A program made the position numbers and the translations under genes. Below, one piece after another: positions 1-11,400 of a DNA stretch of 64,000 bases. The stretch is taken from contig NC_092678.1 of NCBI RefSeq assembly GCF_964355755.1, positions 9,022,922 through 9,086,921 on the forward strand, given 5' to 3'. Every line of letters begins with the position of its first letter. Position 1 is the first letter of the stretch. Origin of the DNA: Antedon mediterranea. Lineage: Eukaryota > Echinodermata > Crinoidea > Comatulida > Antedonidae. Under the pieces are notes generated by a model that was not told the DNA's origin, ran no database searches, and saw only the letters and a list, made by a program, of their open reading frames with translations.

Positions 1-367
1 ACTATTATTATACTAGTAATTAATAATTGAAAATAATATTATTTCTAATACTGTACATATCGTTTTTACTTAATAAAATATATTTCAAGTAAAGTACAAA
101 CTTAAAGGACTGACGGTGTTATTATTCTACTGAACTATAAAGTTAAATATCTTTCGGTACTGATATTAAGAGACCCAGGGCGTTTATTTTTTCCTTCGAA
201 TAAACGCCCCCGCCACATGCATAAAGTATTGTAACATTTTGTATGAGGCTAGAATTCATTGACTGGCGTGATCTACAATTTACCAAGGATTGTATTTTTA
301 CAGTGACCGTTTTAACCGTACCCGTACATTTTTTTTCAAAATGAATATTATTTCCAAAACTGCTAAG

Positions 368-718
368 GTCCCCGGAAATTGCACTTATAAATTGATATAT
401 GAAACAAAATTATAAGTTTAGAATCAGCCCATAATGGTTGGGACGGAGCTAAGACAATTTGGAAAAATAGAGTTGCTAGGACTCCGGAAATTCGATTATA
501 CTTTGATATATGAAACAAAATATATAAATCTCCAGAACCAACCCACCACGGTTTGGGCTGAGCCAAGACATTTTTGAAAAATAGAGCTGTTAATAATAGG
601 TCCCCCGGAAAATGCCCTTATTATACTTCGAAATGTGAAATGTATCAGTACTGTATCAAGGACCAGCTCTATGGTTGGGGCTGAGCTAAGACAATTTTGA
701 AAATTAGAGTTGCAGGTC
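368..718. repeat. Three-unit imperfect tandem repeat, about 111-121 bp period
   Basis: Three head-to-tail diverged units begin near 371, 482 and 603. Each starts with a CCGGAAATT-like word, continues with a GATATATGAAACAAAAT-like block, and ends with GGGCTGAGCTAAGACA followed by an AAAATAGAGTTG-like block. Short open frames on the minus strand here are products of the repeat and have no recognisable protein similarity. Confidence 0.75.
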
Positions 719-3700
719 TTCATAAATTGCTTTGAAAATGTCAGGCCCAGAGGTCTAAAAAGGTTGACCTTTTAAGGGACAATTAATAATAATTTAATTA
801 AACTTTTATTTAATTTAAAACTTTCAGGAAATATTACAAAAGAGGTAGAGAGAAAGACATTTTAATAAAAAAAAAATGTGTTCGACGTGCGTTCTTTGAT
901 TGTCTGCTGATTTTATTTAAAAACCGTAGAAATAATATAAGTACATAAGTAGGCCTACTTACTGTATCTATGGTTTTACGAGTATTAGATATCTATGCTA
1001 AATGCTGATTTATCTTTGGCGCCCTCTATCAATTATACTTGCATAATTGTGATAATCATTTAACAATTGGTTTTAGTTTTTATAGAAAAAAATGTTCATT
1101 GAAATATAATATTTTATTTTTCATAATTCTGTATACTGTTTAAAATGTTTTTTTTATAACTATTTAAAAAAAATACAATAATTAAAACATTTCTTTGAAA
1201 TTTGTAAAATAACATAATGTTAGAGGACCCAACAAACGTCGCAGGGGGTAATTGTTTAGCCAATCATATGAAAGTAAAGGCGTTCGTTTTCGTTATAGTA
1301 AAACATCCAATCACATTGCAGCGACACATAAGGGTTTGGAGAAGAAGGTCACGAACCCTGACCCGTTTGCTGTATTTTTCGAAAAAGTATTTGTTCATAT
1401 TTCTGCCGAAATTTAAAGGTAAAACGTTATATTTTAAATTTTCAATGCTAATGTTACTTAGTTAGATGTTTGATATTTACTGGTATTAAGTATCCATGTT
1501 CTTTGAATTGTTAAAATTGCCAAATATTTACTTTCAAATGTACGTAATTGCGAGTGATCGTAAACTGTGTTCAAAGAACATGCTTTTGGCGGTGTCTTGT
1601 TGCACGCCATTTTCCAACAATACTCCGTCACACCCACAATATATGTTGGATTTGCAGAGGTAAATGTGCATTTTAACTTTCACTTTTTACCCTAAAAATT
1701 CGAAAAATGGGTACAACAATCATGTTAGACACCATATTTTGTTATGTTTTGGTTTGGTTTACAATCATGTCCTATTAACTTTGACCTTTGTGCGGGTAGG
1801 CAAGGTAAGGTTTTTGTGAAAAATGACCCCGCGTATGTCCGTTTGGTTCGACGTTGTTTTGATATCTAAAATAATGGTGATTTGTTGTTTCAATAATAGG
1901 AATATTTTGGTTGAATTGCACGCGTTTTTATACTTATTTTGTGTTTAATAATAGTCTATATTACACTTTACAGCCGTTGGTATTTCGTGTGAATAATCGG
2001 TTAATAATAATAATATATAACACTAACACCAGGCTAGCTGGCCTGGCTGGGTAGCCCTACTACTACTACTACTAGCCTAGGCTACTACTAGGCCTAGGCC
2101 TAGCCTTACAGTTCAGTAGACCAAAGCCTATACTATGTATATAGGCTTAGGAGTTTAGTTAGTAGGCTAGACCGTAGCTATTAAGTATTAGGCCTAGTAA
2201 TAAGCTAAAAATAAAAGCAATACTTTATTGTGTTAAAATTTTACGAAAATAAAAGATGCTAAAGAAAAATTATGCTGTGTAAATTTTAAAGATGTATATT
2301 GATTGTCCCCCTGAAAAAATAATTCTTACAAAAATTTTTTGTTGAATATTCCATTTTAAAAATGTAACATATTTAGTTATTCACTTTGACCCAAAATTGG
2401 ATCAAAAGAAAATTTATTTGCCTGAAAAAAATGTAATTTAGAGCAAAAAATGGTCAAATTGGCTGCCAGCCAATGGATTTTTGGTTGAATTTAACTACTT
2501 ATTTTGCCATTTTATAAGTGAAAACATGATTTTTTTGGGGGGTTTTTTTCTATGGAAGTGATTACCTAGAAAATAACATTCAAAGTCTGATTTAATTAAT
2601 CTTCATTGTTCATGCTTTTAGGGGACAATACATCTTTAATCTAGTAGGATGTGCATCAGAAAGTGACAACATGTATTGTATGTACTGTACATGTCAAATA
2701 CGAGGGCAAGACGTAGATGAGAGGGACATGTAGGTTGAACTCTATCAATCAGTCGGCAGTTTAAAACAATTTATGGATAAAATATGAATTTTTTATTTTA
2801 GAATAAAATGTGGAAGTATTGGAATAATAAAACTACAGCTGCTTACAGACTTAAAATCAACGCAAAAAATACACACATTTTGGTGGTAACTAGTTAAAAT
2901 TAGATGATGTGGGCGAACAAGTTAACGAAACTATATTTTGGGTGTATTTTTAATGTACAGTATTTTATATTTTGTTTGTTAATTAGATCAAATAAAAAAA
3001 ACGCAGCCTAAATCATACAAACGACCACACACATTTTCCATTATATCTGTCTGTGTATTTTTATTAATTTACATTTTTTTAAATTTCAAATGGTACCATA
3101 GGCCAAAGTTTTGCAAACAACGGGCAAGCGTTTTTGAAGGGCTTCTTGAAATTATTTTTCTAGTGTCGTAAAGTACCTTCAGCAATACCGTATGCAAATT
3201 TACAAAAAGGAAACCGTGTCAGAATGGTGTTTGATGTTACAGTAGTACTGGTTATGAGTTATGTTGCTATTGGTTGGATTGGTGGATATACTGTACTGTA
3301 CAGTAGTTAGAGTATGTGGTTTGATCTTGCTGAAAATGTTTGTAAACCACATGGAAGAATTACTGGTGGTATGCAATTTAACAATTGTACACAGTAAATG
3401 GATAAGAAAAAAAAAATACTCTGTTCATCATAAAAGTTGCACAATAAAAGAATCAAAGTGAAAAATTTCTACTGAAATAGTTTATTTGTTTTATTTACAG
3501 TAGTATGTATCCAATGTAAAAATTCAAGTATTATTTTTCTTTCAGTTACACTACAGTAATTCAAAAGGAAAAATCTGATTATCCGTTCTAAAGTTATGGT
3601 TGTTGCAATGGCCAAAAAAAAATGTTTTTTGTTGAAAAATTGCGTTTTTTGCAGGTTATATTTGGAAATATTTTTTAAGAATTATAAAAATAATAATAAT

Positions 3701-3750
3701 TACTTTCAAATTCTGATTTTTGCCAAACCCACAGAGGTGTTTGCACTATG
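719..3750. other. AT-rich stretch without a recognised gene
   Basis: I see no coding exon with protein similarity and no RNA gene here. The short open frames at 1217 and 3261 are AT-rich and unremarkable. A GGCCTAG-rich patch with a (CTA)n run lies at about 2035-2200. The stretch could hold 5' noncoding exons of the downstream receptor gene. Confidence 0.5.
1560..1659 (+). other. Possible 5' noncoding exon/promoter area of the NR2C gene (speculative)
   Basis: This is a slightly GC-richer patch with a GCCATTTTCC word. It ends in TTTGCAGAG followed by GTAAATG, a good splice-donor context. The coding part of the receptor begins right after a splice acceptor at 8218, so at least one upstream noncoding exon is expected somewhere. 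Nothing but position and donor quality points to this one. An alternative is the region near 7850-8000, which has a CCAAT-like word and a CTTCCGCC (ETS-like) word. Confidence 0.18.
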
Positions 3751-3868
3751 ATCATACGGCCATATTGCGGTGAAACACCGGTTCTCGTCATATCACCGAA
3801 GTTAAGCAACGTTGGGCCCGTTTGCGTTCTGGGGAGACCGTCTAGAAATAGCGGCGGGTGCTGTATAT
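3751..3868 (+). pseudogene. 5S rRNA pseudogene or 5S-derived repeat head
   Basis: The segment aligns along its whole length, about 118 bp, with eukaryotic 5S rRNA: a CATACGGCCATA start, CACCGGTTCTCGTC, ATCACCGAAGTTAAGCA (internal promoter box A region), TTGGGCC, GGGAGACCG (box C region) and a GGGTGCTGTAT end. It carries several substitutions and a disturbed segment where TTAGTACTTGGATGGG is expected. No T-run terminator follows directly. It is therefore a decayed single copy or the head of a 5S-derived SINE (SINE3 type) rather than a working gene. The CACCGGTTCTCGTC and ATCACCGAAG words resemble, from memory, echinoderm 5S. Confidence 0.85.
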
Positions 3869-4440
3869 TACACCATGTACAGTCTAGTTATTTCTGAAAT
3901 ATAATAATATATAAAATATTTTTAATAACTGTTAATATATAAATTGTGTAAAAAGTTTGTTTTGCTGTTGGTAGTACTCTACTACTGTAGCTAGACTACT
4001 GTACCTATTGAAAACAACAGGCTTAAGAAAGGACATACAGTATGCAAAACATCATTAGCCATGGACTGATGGGATAACGGTGTAACCTCCAAAAGTTAAT
4101 ACAGAATCCTTTTTATTCCCCTGTAGTCTCGGTATATAATTCTCCCCACAAAATAATTGATTGAGTGTTTTGATCATGTTTTGAAAAAGGGTAGTAGTTT
4201 TTCAAAAGTTATTTTTGTGCGCATGTCTTGCGCGAACATCTTACACTACACTAGCTACTGTATAGGCCTAGCTTAACGTTGTGGCATACAGTAGCTGAAA
4301 TAATTGTCTTTCCTTTATGGCAGAATCCGTTAAAACAAATTGAGCAAGACATTGAATTTTAGCTGATAAAAGTTCTGGTTCTTTTATTTGTTTACCCTTT
4401 CACGCGATCAATCAAAGTGGGTGCATCACATCACAATATG

Positions 4441-4700
4441 AAAATATTATGCGCAATTCATGTTGGGATTTTTTGCAGACCACTAAAATTATTAGAATCT
4501 ACTAGCCCCCTTCCCTACGTTTTTTAGATCTAATTTAAGATCACAAACTATATTTAATGTAAAAATAATACTATATGGTCCTATTGCGATAACTTTTTTC
4601 GTCTTTAAACGGTTAAAAATGTGAAAAATAAGTCTATTTTAATAATTATAGCGGCCCGCTATAAATCCCAAAATGCATTGCGCGCGGATTGATATTTTTG
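4441..4700. mobile_element. MITE-like inverted-repeat element (about 260 bp)
   Basis: The left arm (4441-4503, with GCGCAATTCATGTTGGGATT and AAAATTATTAGAATC) and the right arm (4632-4700) are imperfect reverse complements. The right arm contains AGCGGCCCGCTATAAATCCC and AATGCATTGCGCGC. A related half element lies at 16902-17050. No coding capacity is seen, so it is a non-autonomous DNA element. Its superfamily is not determined. Confidence 0.65.
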
Positions 4701-5447
4701 TTTTTCACCTGTAATTCGCCCACTTTTCGATCGATCGTGAGGCCAAAACAAATGGAAGACTCCTAACTTTTCAGCGAAAATACCGGGTTTTCCCCAATTT
4801 GTATCAACGGAGTCTGGCAAAAATAGAAAGACAATTAATGCAGCAACTATACAACGTCAGGCTAGGTATATAGCTAGCGTACGATGTTTGTACGTTACCG
4901 ATGTTTACCAGCTAGGCCTACAGTAGACAGGCTAGGCCTAAGACCGTCCACGAGAGGTCGATCGCCGCGAGCTACTTACAGTAGGTAGTGCATTGTTTCT
5001 CACTTTTTATCATAATTTACCATAAAACGTATTTAAGACAAGGAATGACATGGTTTAATGTTTTTAAAGTGATATATGTATTATTTTCCAAAAAACGTCC
5101 AAAATTGCAGGGAAGGGGTCTTTAACTGTTTGAAATAGAAAAAAATTATCGCAATATATAGGTTTTTTGCATCATTATTTTTTACATTGATCGTTTTAAT
5201 AAGATTTTGTTTATATTTTAAAAGAATCAAAATTACTTTATGTACTGTACAATACATTAAAAATGTTTACATTTGCTGTAGAAGAATTAATTTTGTGTAA
5301 ACAGTACTTGTTAAAGTTAGACAATTCCTACTGTAGGGCAAGTCATGATGGATACTGTAGATGCTTGAATTACAATGAGGCCCACATACTGTACTGTAAC
5401 CGCACCACACCTATAAAAATATTGATAATCCTAATGTTCTTTAATTA

Positions 5448-6114
5448 AGGGTATGTTCAGACTCACGGAGTTGCGGTGGAGTTATGTAAGCGGCGTACAT
5501 ATTTTTGTGTCTGAACCCTGCCGCGGATTAGCGTTAGGGAGCTGTTACTCCGCGCCAGTGGCGTTAATAACTCTAGCGGGAGAGGGTAGATTTCATAATG
5601 CTAATCCAGTGATGCATCAGTGATTTTAACCTTAACCAATGAAAATACACGACCACGATTAGCAGACAGCAACTACTGTACATACCCGTACCCTATGATA
5701 CGACAGCGAAATAGCTATGTCAAATGTATTTTCAGGTTCAGATTTTAAAGAACAGTAAAGTTGGCGTCAGTGATATGATGTTCATAAATTAAATCAATTA
5801 ATCAGATAATTGTCTGTGTAACAATTACGTTTTAAATTATTTTGAATTAAAATGCAATTCTACAAGTAGTAAGAAAAAATCAGTATATTTGAAGGTAAAC
5901 ATTATATAAATAAAAAAACAAAAAAACAATGTAATTGTCATGAATGTACTGTATACATATAGTTCTATCTGCTTTGACCTGATCAGAGTGTTTTAAACGC
6001 AAGGCATTGGAATGTTGGTTGTTGTGTCTGAACACCTTAGCTTTTAACGCCACGGATTACCGTACGCCTTGCGTAGCTAACTCCACCGTAACTCCGTGAG
6101 TCTGAACATACCCT
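5448..6114. mobile_element. MITE with about 40-bp TIRs and 4-bp ATTA target duplication
   Basis: The left end reads AGGGTATGTTCAGACTCACG and continues with GAGTTGCGGTGGAGTTA. The right end is its reverse complement with one substitution in the first 40 bp. ATTA at 5444-5447 is repeated at 6115-6118, directly outside both ends. The 667-bp interior has no open frame of note. The intact TIRs and target duplication mark a complete non-autonomous DNA transposon. I do not assign the superfamily. Confidence 0.85.
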
Positions 6115-6118
6115 ATTA

Positions 6119-8217
6119 GTATTAATGATCTTTCTAAAGGTATTCCAGAGTTTAAAGGAATGCATTATTTAAAAGATACTCGGTTGCATGCACTACAGTA
6201 ATGTATTTTAAAATAAACTTTACAGTATATAATTGTATTCTGTATGATTTTTTTATATAATGATTTACAAATTTAATAATAATATTGACAAGATCATATT
6301 TTTAAATTGATGATGTTACAAATTTAACATTTATTGTACAGTTGGACCTCAGACAACAAGCATTGTTCATTTGTTTTATATTGCTTTGTCTGAGCATTTA
6401 ATACTTAAATTGTTCTATGAAATCTATCAGTAATTTTGTTATGCATACAAATTATCTCTGGCATCAATCTACATCTTTTTTATGCACTCATGACATGCAG
6501 TAATGTAGGACAAGGTTCATGGGGTCAAAGGGTCAAAACTTGATGTTATTCAGCTGACGCCATTTCTCCAAGGCATCCAATTAGAAGCTTTCATTGCTCT
6601 GCTTGCATTAGACTGTCTGATTGGCTATGAGCCATGTATCTACAAATAAGATTCTATGCAACATTTTATATTCATATTGTAATTATAATATTTTATAATA
6701 TATTTTCATCAGTATGTTTTGACAGTTACAGTATATATTCCTTCAAATTAGTAATTTAAAAAAAAAATATTGAGTGTCAGTATTTTCAGGATTCACTTTT
6801 ATTAATAGGGTTTTCTTTTATTTATTATTATTTACCATTAATTACTGTCAGTATGAATAATTTTTTTTAATAATATATTATTTTTTAACATTACAGTTTT
6901 ATGCTTCCTGTACAACAATTATTTGATCATTTAAATTTAAAACAAGAGATATTTACTATAAAACAATATTATTATATTATGGCACTTGGTAATTAAACTG
7001 TATACAGTATTGTACATGATATTGTTCATTACAATGTACTGTATATACTGGAAATATTAAGGTAATTACTTTAAATGTTGTTAATGTTAGTCTGTAATCT
7101 AGTCAAGCATCGATGCGTTCATGTACACCTACAGTATTATGCTAGCTTCTTGACATAAATTATGCAGCAGCAGTAGTCAAATTCTATTTGTTAATTTTAT
7201 TTTTCTTGCATGAAATGTATACAGTACAAGATGGCAATAAATAATTTACTGATGTTGTATTGAAGAATTTGGCATAAACAGTATTGCTGTTTCTATTTCC
7301 AATTTATTTACAAAACACATATAAAATACATATAATATTGGAAAATATATAAATTATGATTTATTGATTTAACAAAAAAAAATGTGTTGCTTTGATTTTG
7401 TAATGTAATTTGATGAAATATCAAATTACTAATACTATGCTTTACATAATGTTTAAATCTTCTCTACCACCACCTACTGAACTACAGTGCTACCAGGCAA
7501 CAGTATTTCTACTGTTTTTTTTTTTAACCAGTGAGTTTTTTAAGAACCCCTATTTAAATTGAAAATCTACATTTTACATTGATTTCTTGATTTAAAAAAA
7601 AAATCATGTCAAGTTTGACATTATTGTTGGTTAAATATGAAGAAAGTCCGCGATATAAAAAATGTCCAATTACAATACAAGGTTAGTAATACTGTAAATA
7701 TTTGGGGAGAAGAAAGATGAGGGGAGGCTGGCTGCGAGTTGGAAGAAAGATTAAGAATATTGTAAAGCGTGTGAAAGATACTGTTCAACTTGACAGTATC
7801 GGAGGACCACAATAATATTTCAGGTTTACCTGCCCCTTCTATGACGAACTGGGGATTGTGCTATGCGGAAAAAAGTAAACATGACCTTGATCCAATCGCA
7901 CTTCCGCCTGCATTGTGGTTAATGTGTCATTCATAACGAATGCACATTTATACTGTAAACAACTGCCAAAACCGGTCTCGAAGAAAACCGTGTTTTTGTT
8001 TTTTTTTCAAAAGAAACAGGCCCTGTTATTTATTATGAGATCATTGATTTAAGTACTGTATGTTGCTCAGGTTATTACAGTACCAAGCTTACAATGTACA
8101 GTTCAGTAGACTACAGTACAGTACGTTATAATCTACAAAGCAAGCTCGTACTATACACTGTTAAAAATCTACAGTAGTGAACTTAAAAATTACTATAATA
8201 ATATTATTTTTCACCAG
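6119..8217. other. Gene-free AT-rich stretch upstream of the first coding exon
   Basis: No exon, RNA gene or clear transposon is seen. A moderately GC-rich island at about 7840-8000 holds ATCCAATCG and CTTCCGCC words and could be a promoter of the receptor gene, but no transcription start can be read from sequence alone. Confidence 0.4.
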
Positions 8218-8243
8218 GTGTGTCCACATAGTCTTCTGACCAG

Positions 8244-8432
8244 ATGGATAGTCTGCAAGTGGTTGAGCAAGTGGAGATGCAGGTGGAAACCCTGGAATCG
8301 GAAGCTACCTCTCAAGATGTGACAGAGGAAGCTGTACAGGAACATCAGATAGTACAGATGACAGAAGGTGATATGCAAGTCACAGAGGTGCAAGAAGTAC
8401 ATCCAGGTGTAGAACAGGTTACAGTTCAACAG
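8244..8432 (+). CDS. NR2C: NR2C coding exon 1 (N-terminal activation region)
   Basis: The acceptor TTTTTCACCAG ends at 8217, so the exon starts at 8218 with a short 5' UTR. ATG at 8244 (CCAGATGG) is the first in-frame Met after TAG at 8229-8231. It encodes 63 residues, acidic and rich in Val and Gln. The donor CAACAG/GTAACC lies at 8432/8433, phase 0. Confidence 0.85.
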
Positions 8433-11400
8433 GTAACCATTGACTTTTAATTAGTAGTTAAACACTTCTGTTTTTACATTCATCCTCTAGGACAGGACCC
8501 TGCAATAAAATCTCCCCTGACTTGTTTTGAGCAGTTTTATTGCCACACTGATCAATTTAATTTTTCTTGTGTAATAATATCCAAGTAGCAATCGAGATTA
8601 CTGTAGATGGTAGTGGTACTACAGGTAGCCTGTTCTTAGCATTAAGTTAATTACATTTTGTTGGAGAGCTGAGATCTGTTGATTGAATAGTGAGGCTGAG
8701 TTTTGATGACTTGTAAGACACTCCTTTTTTTATGATTCCTCTGACTAACTAAAAATTAAAGAAAAAAACAACTTGTTGAAGCTGGCGGTCAACAAAATCA
8801 AAACAACAACATATAACAGTGTCTATACAGTATATCACGATAACTTCGTAAGATCATGATAATTAACGTCTGAGAGCACGTTAACCAGAATTAACGTGAT
8901 AAACAAGATCACGTTAACAACTTCCTGCAGGTTCAGAGAACATCATGATAAAGAAACTCACGATAATTTCTTCAATTCTTTAATACAATGGTGACTGTCC
9001 ATGTACAGTAGCATAGGTATCACAAATCAAATAACTACTTCTAGTACAAAGCAGACAAGTATTATTTAAGACATTATCATTATTTGTTTACATACAGTAC
9101 CTATTATAATGGTTTGAGTAGTGTTCCATAATTACAAACATTATAAAGAAGTCATTAACTGATGTAAATTGTAATTTTTAACACCATGGTGTCCATGTAC
9201 AGTAGGTATCAGTTTTAATGAATTCATTTAAACAAAGCAGACAAGTTTTATTTGATAAAATGTAATCATTATTTGCTTACATATTCTACTAGTGGTTTTA
9301 GTATTGTTCATGTTACATAATTCATGTGTTTTCATTCATAATGGTATATTTATTAAAATCATCTTCACAGAAAAACTGAATTGTGACAATTTTTTACATT
9401 ATTAAAAGGTATATTTAAAATGTGTAAAAAAGATAGCATAAAATAAAAAAAACAAGTTGAGAAACACACAATACATAAAAATTTAAAAAACAATAAAATG
9501 AAAAATATTTACAAAATATAACAAAGTTGTGTCCATGTAGCATAGGTATTTTTAAAGATTATTATATGTTTTATACAGTACTTTAATAGCCCACCATTTT
9601 TTAAAAGAAATTTTCATGAAAAACCTTTTTTATTTACCTTTGAAACTAAGGTTTACAGTAGGAGTAACTTAAAATTATATTACAAAACAAATTAAACTCT
9701 TTTCAAATGTGGGCCCTTGTACAGTATGTATGTCACACTTATTGGGTACTTCACAGACACACCCATAATATAGTTTAATACCATTTGTAGTCTCAAAATG
9801 AATGATATTCTGTAAAAATATTTATATTTAACCAGTTGACCTGATATGCAGTTTATCTCTTTTTATTCCCCAATAAATTATTTGACTGTGTCTTTGATAA
9901 TAGAATTAAAATGTCTGTTTAAAACATTAATTTTTTCTATTTTTGTTTATAATTTATTTCGGTTTTGTTCCTTACATCACAGGAGTATGTTATTACAAAT
10001 CATTAATTACTTATTTTAATTTTTTAAATATTTGTCATAAAGTCTTGATATGTGACATGCCTATTCATAAATAAACACAACTTCTTCTGGTCCTGTAGTA
10101 CATCACAAATGTATTATTATTATCAAACAATTATTATGGATGACAAATTATTTGATGTTCATTTAATAAAGAGGCACTGTAAAATGCTGTTAGGGATGAC
10201 AACAGTCCACAGGGTTTTTGCCAAAGTGGTCGTCGGCTCCATCCATCACTTTCATGATGCCGGCTACCACTATATTTACGCGTAGGTAGATCGTAGCCTA
10301 TTGTTAATAACTTACTACGATGTATTGTTATTATTATTATCTACAGTACTGTACGCGTTGATCATAGGTTTTTTTATAGAGTATCATGTTTCATGTCATG
10401 TGACACAAAACCTAGGTACTGTAGAATCTTCATCTTGTTTCCTGCCATGTGACAAAATAAAATCTGGTCTATATCTGCAATAACATTCTGATAAATATTT
10501 AGAATGAAGTTTAACTTTTTTTTGTTTACGATCTTTTGTTGTCGGTATCGTTTCTGGATCAACTGGACGTTCGGTAATAGGTAAAAAAAACATGCATGAA
10601 GAAAACGATTAAGATTATAACACCGGGTTGTTTACAAACAGCATTTTTCCCGACCTTATTCTGAAATGCGTGGGGAAAAGGGGGGTTTGCCAACCACCAC
10701 TCATGACATGTCAGTGAGAACCCGGAGTCCAGGGGTAAATTCAGAGGTAAAATGTCTCACGAAAAACCAGCTTGCTTGCCCCCAACAGATAATTATCTAA
10801 AGGCCTGGTTCTACTAAAACCAGCTTGCTTGCCCCCAACAGATAATTATCTAAAGGCCTGGTTCTACTAAAACAGTATTAGTACATTGATACTACAGTAT
10901 GTTCTTGTAGAATTTACCTTCTGAACATTTTTTTTACCATTAAAAAGTACAATTTTTATAATGTAAACATTAACACTACTGCACCCACTTTTTTTATACA
11001 ATGACCTAATTTTAATTATAAAACTCCCTTTCTACATAGGTTCAAATTCAAGGTGGCTTACAGCAGGTTCAACAACAGATTCCAATTCTACAACAAGTAG
11101 TAGTGACAAATCCACAGCAGATTGTGCAGGTCACATCCGACCATGCTCACATTGCTTCACCACATCAGGTACAAAAAACTGGGTTGTTTTTGCCATTGTT
11201 CCATAACAAAAGTATTACTTTGCTATAAATATAAATAATTGAAAGAATGTCTGATTCTTTTACAGTACAGTATTTATAGTTACATCAGAGTAGGGCAAAC
11301 ATTTGACCACTGAATTTAACTCCCTGACAGACACAAAGTTTCTTAAATTATTATGCCTGATTTGTTTATCAAAGAAACAACTTAAAAATCAACTTTCCCA

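Larger units (their letters stand above)
8433..11039 (+). other. NR2C intron 1, with a tandem repeat
   Basis: This 2.6-kb intron is AT-rich. It carries a patch of CACGATAA/CACGTTAA words at 8835-8965, the tandem block at 8990-9345, part of a dispersed repeat at 10490-10590, and the exact 53-bp duplication at 10763-10868. No coding sequence is supported. Confidence 0.7.

Noticed and set aside
8211-8429. Minus-strand 72-codon frame opposite receptor exon 1
   Set aside because: Shadow of the coding exon; composition (His, Leu, Phe-rich) is the antisense of the Gln/Val-rich reading.
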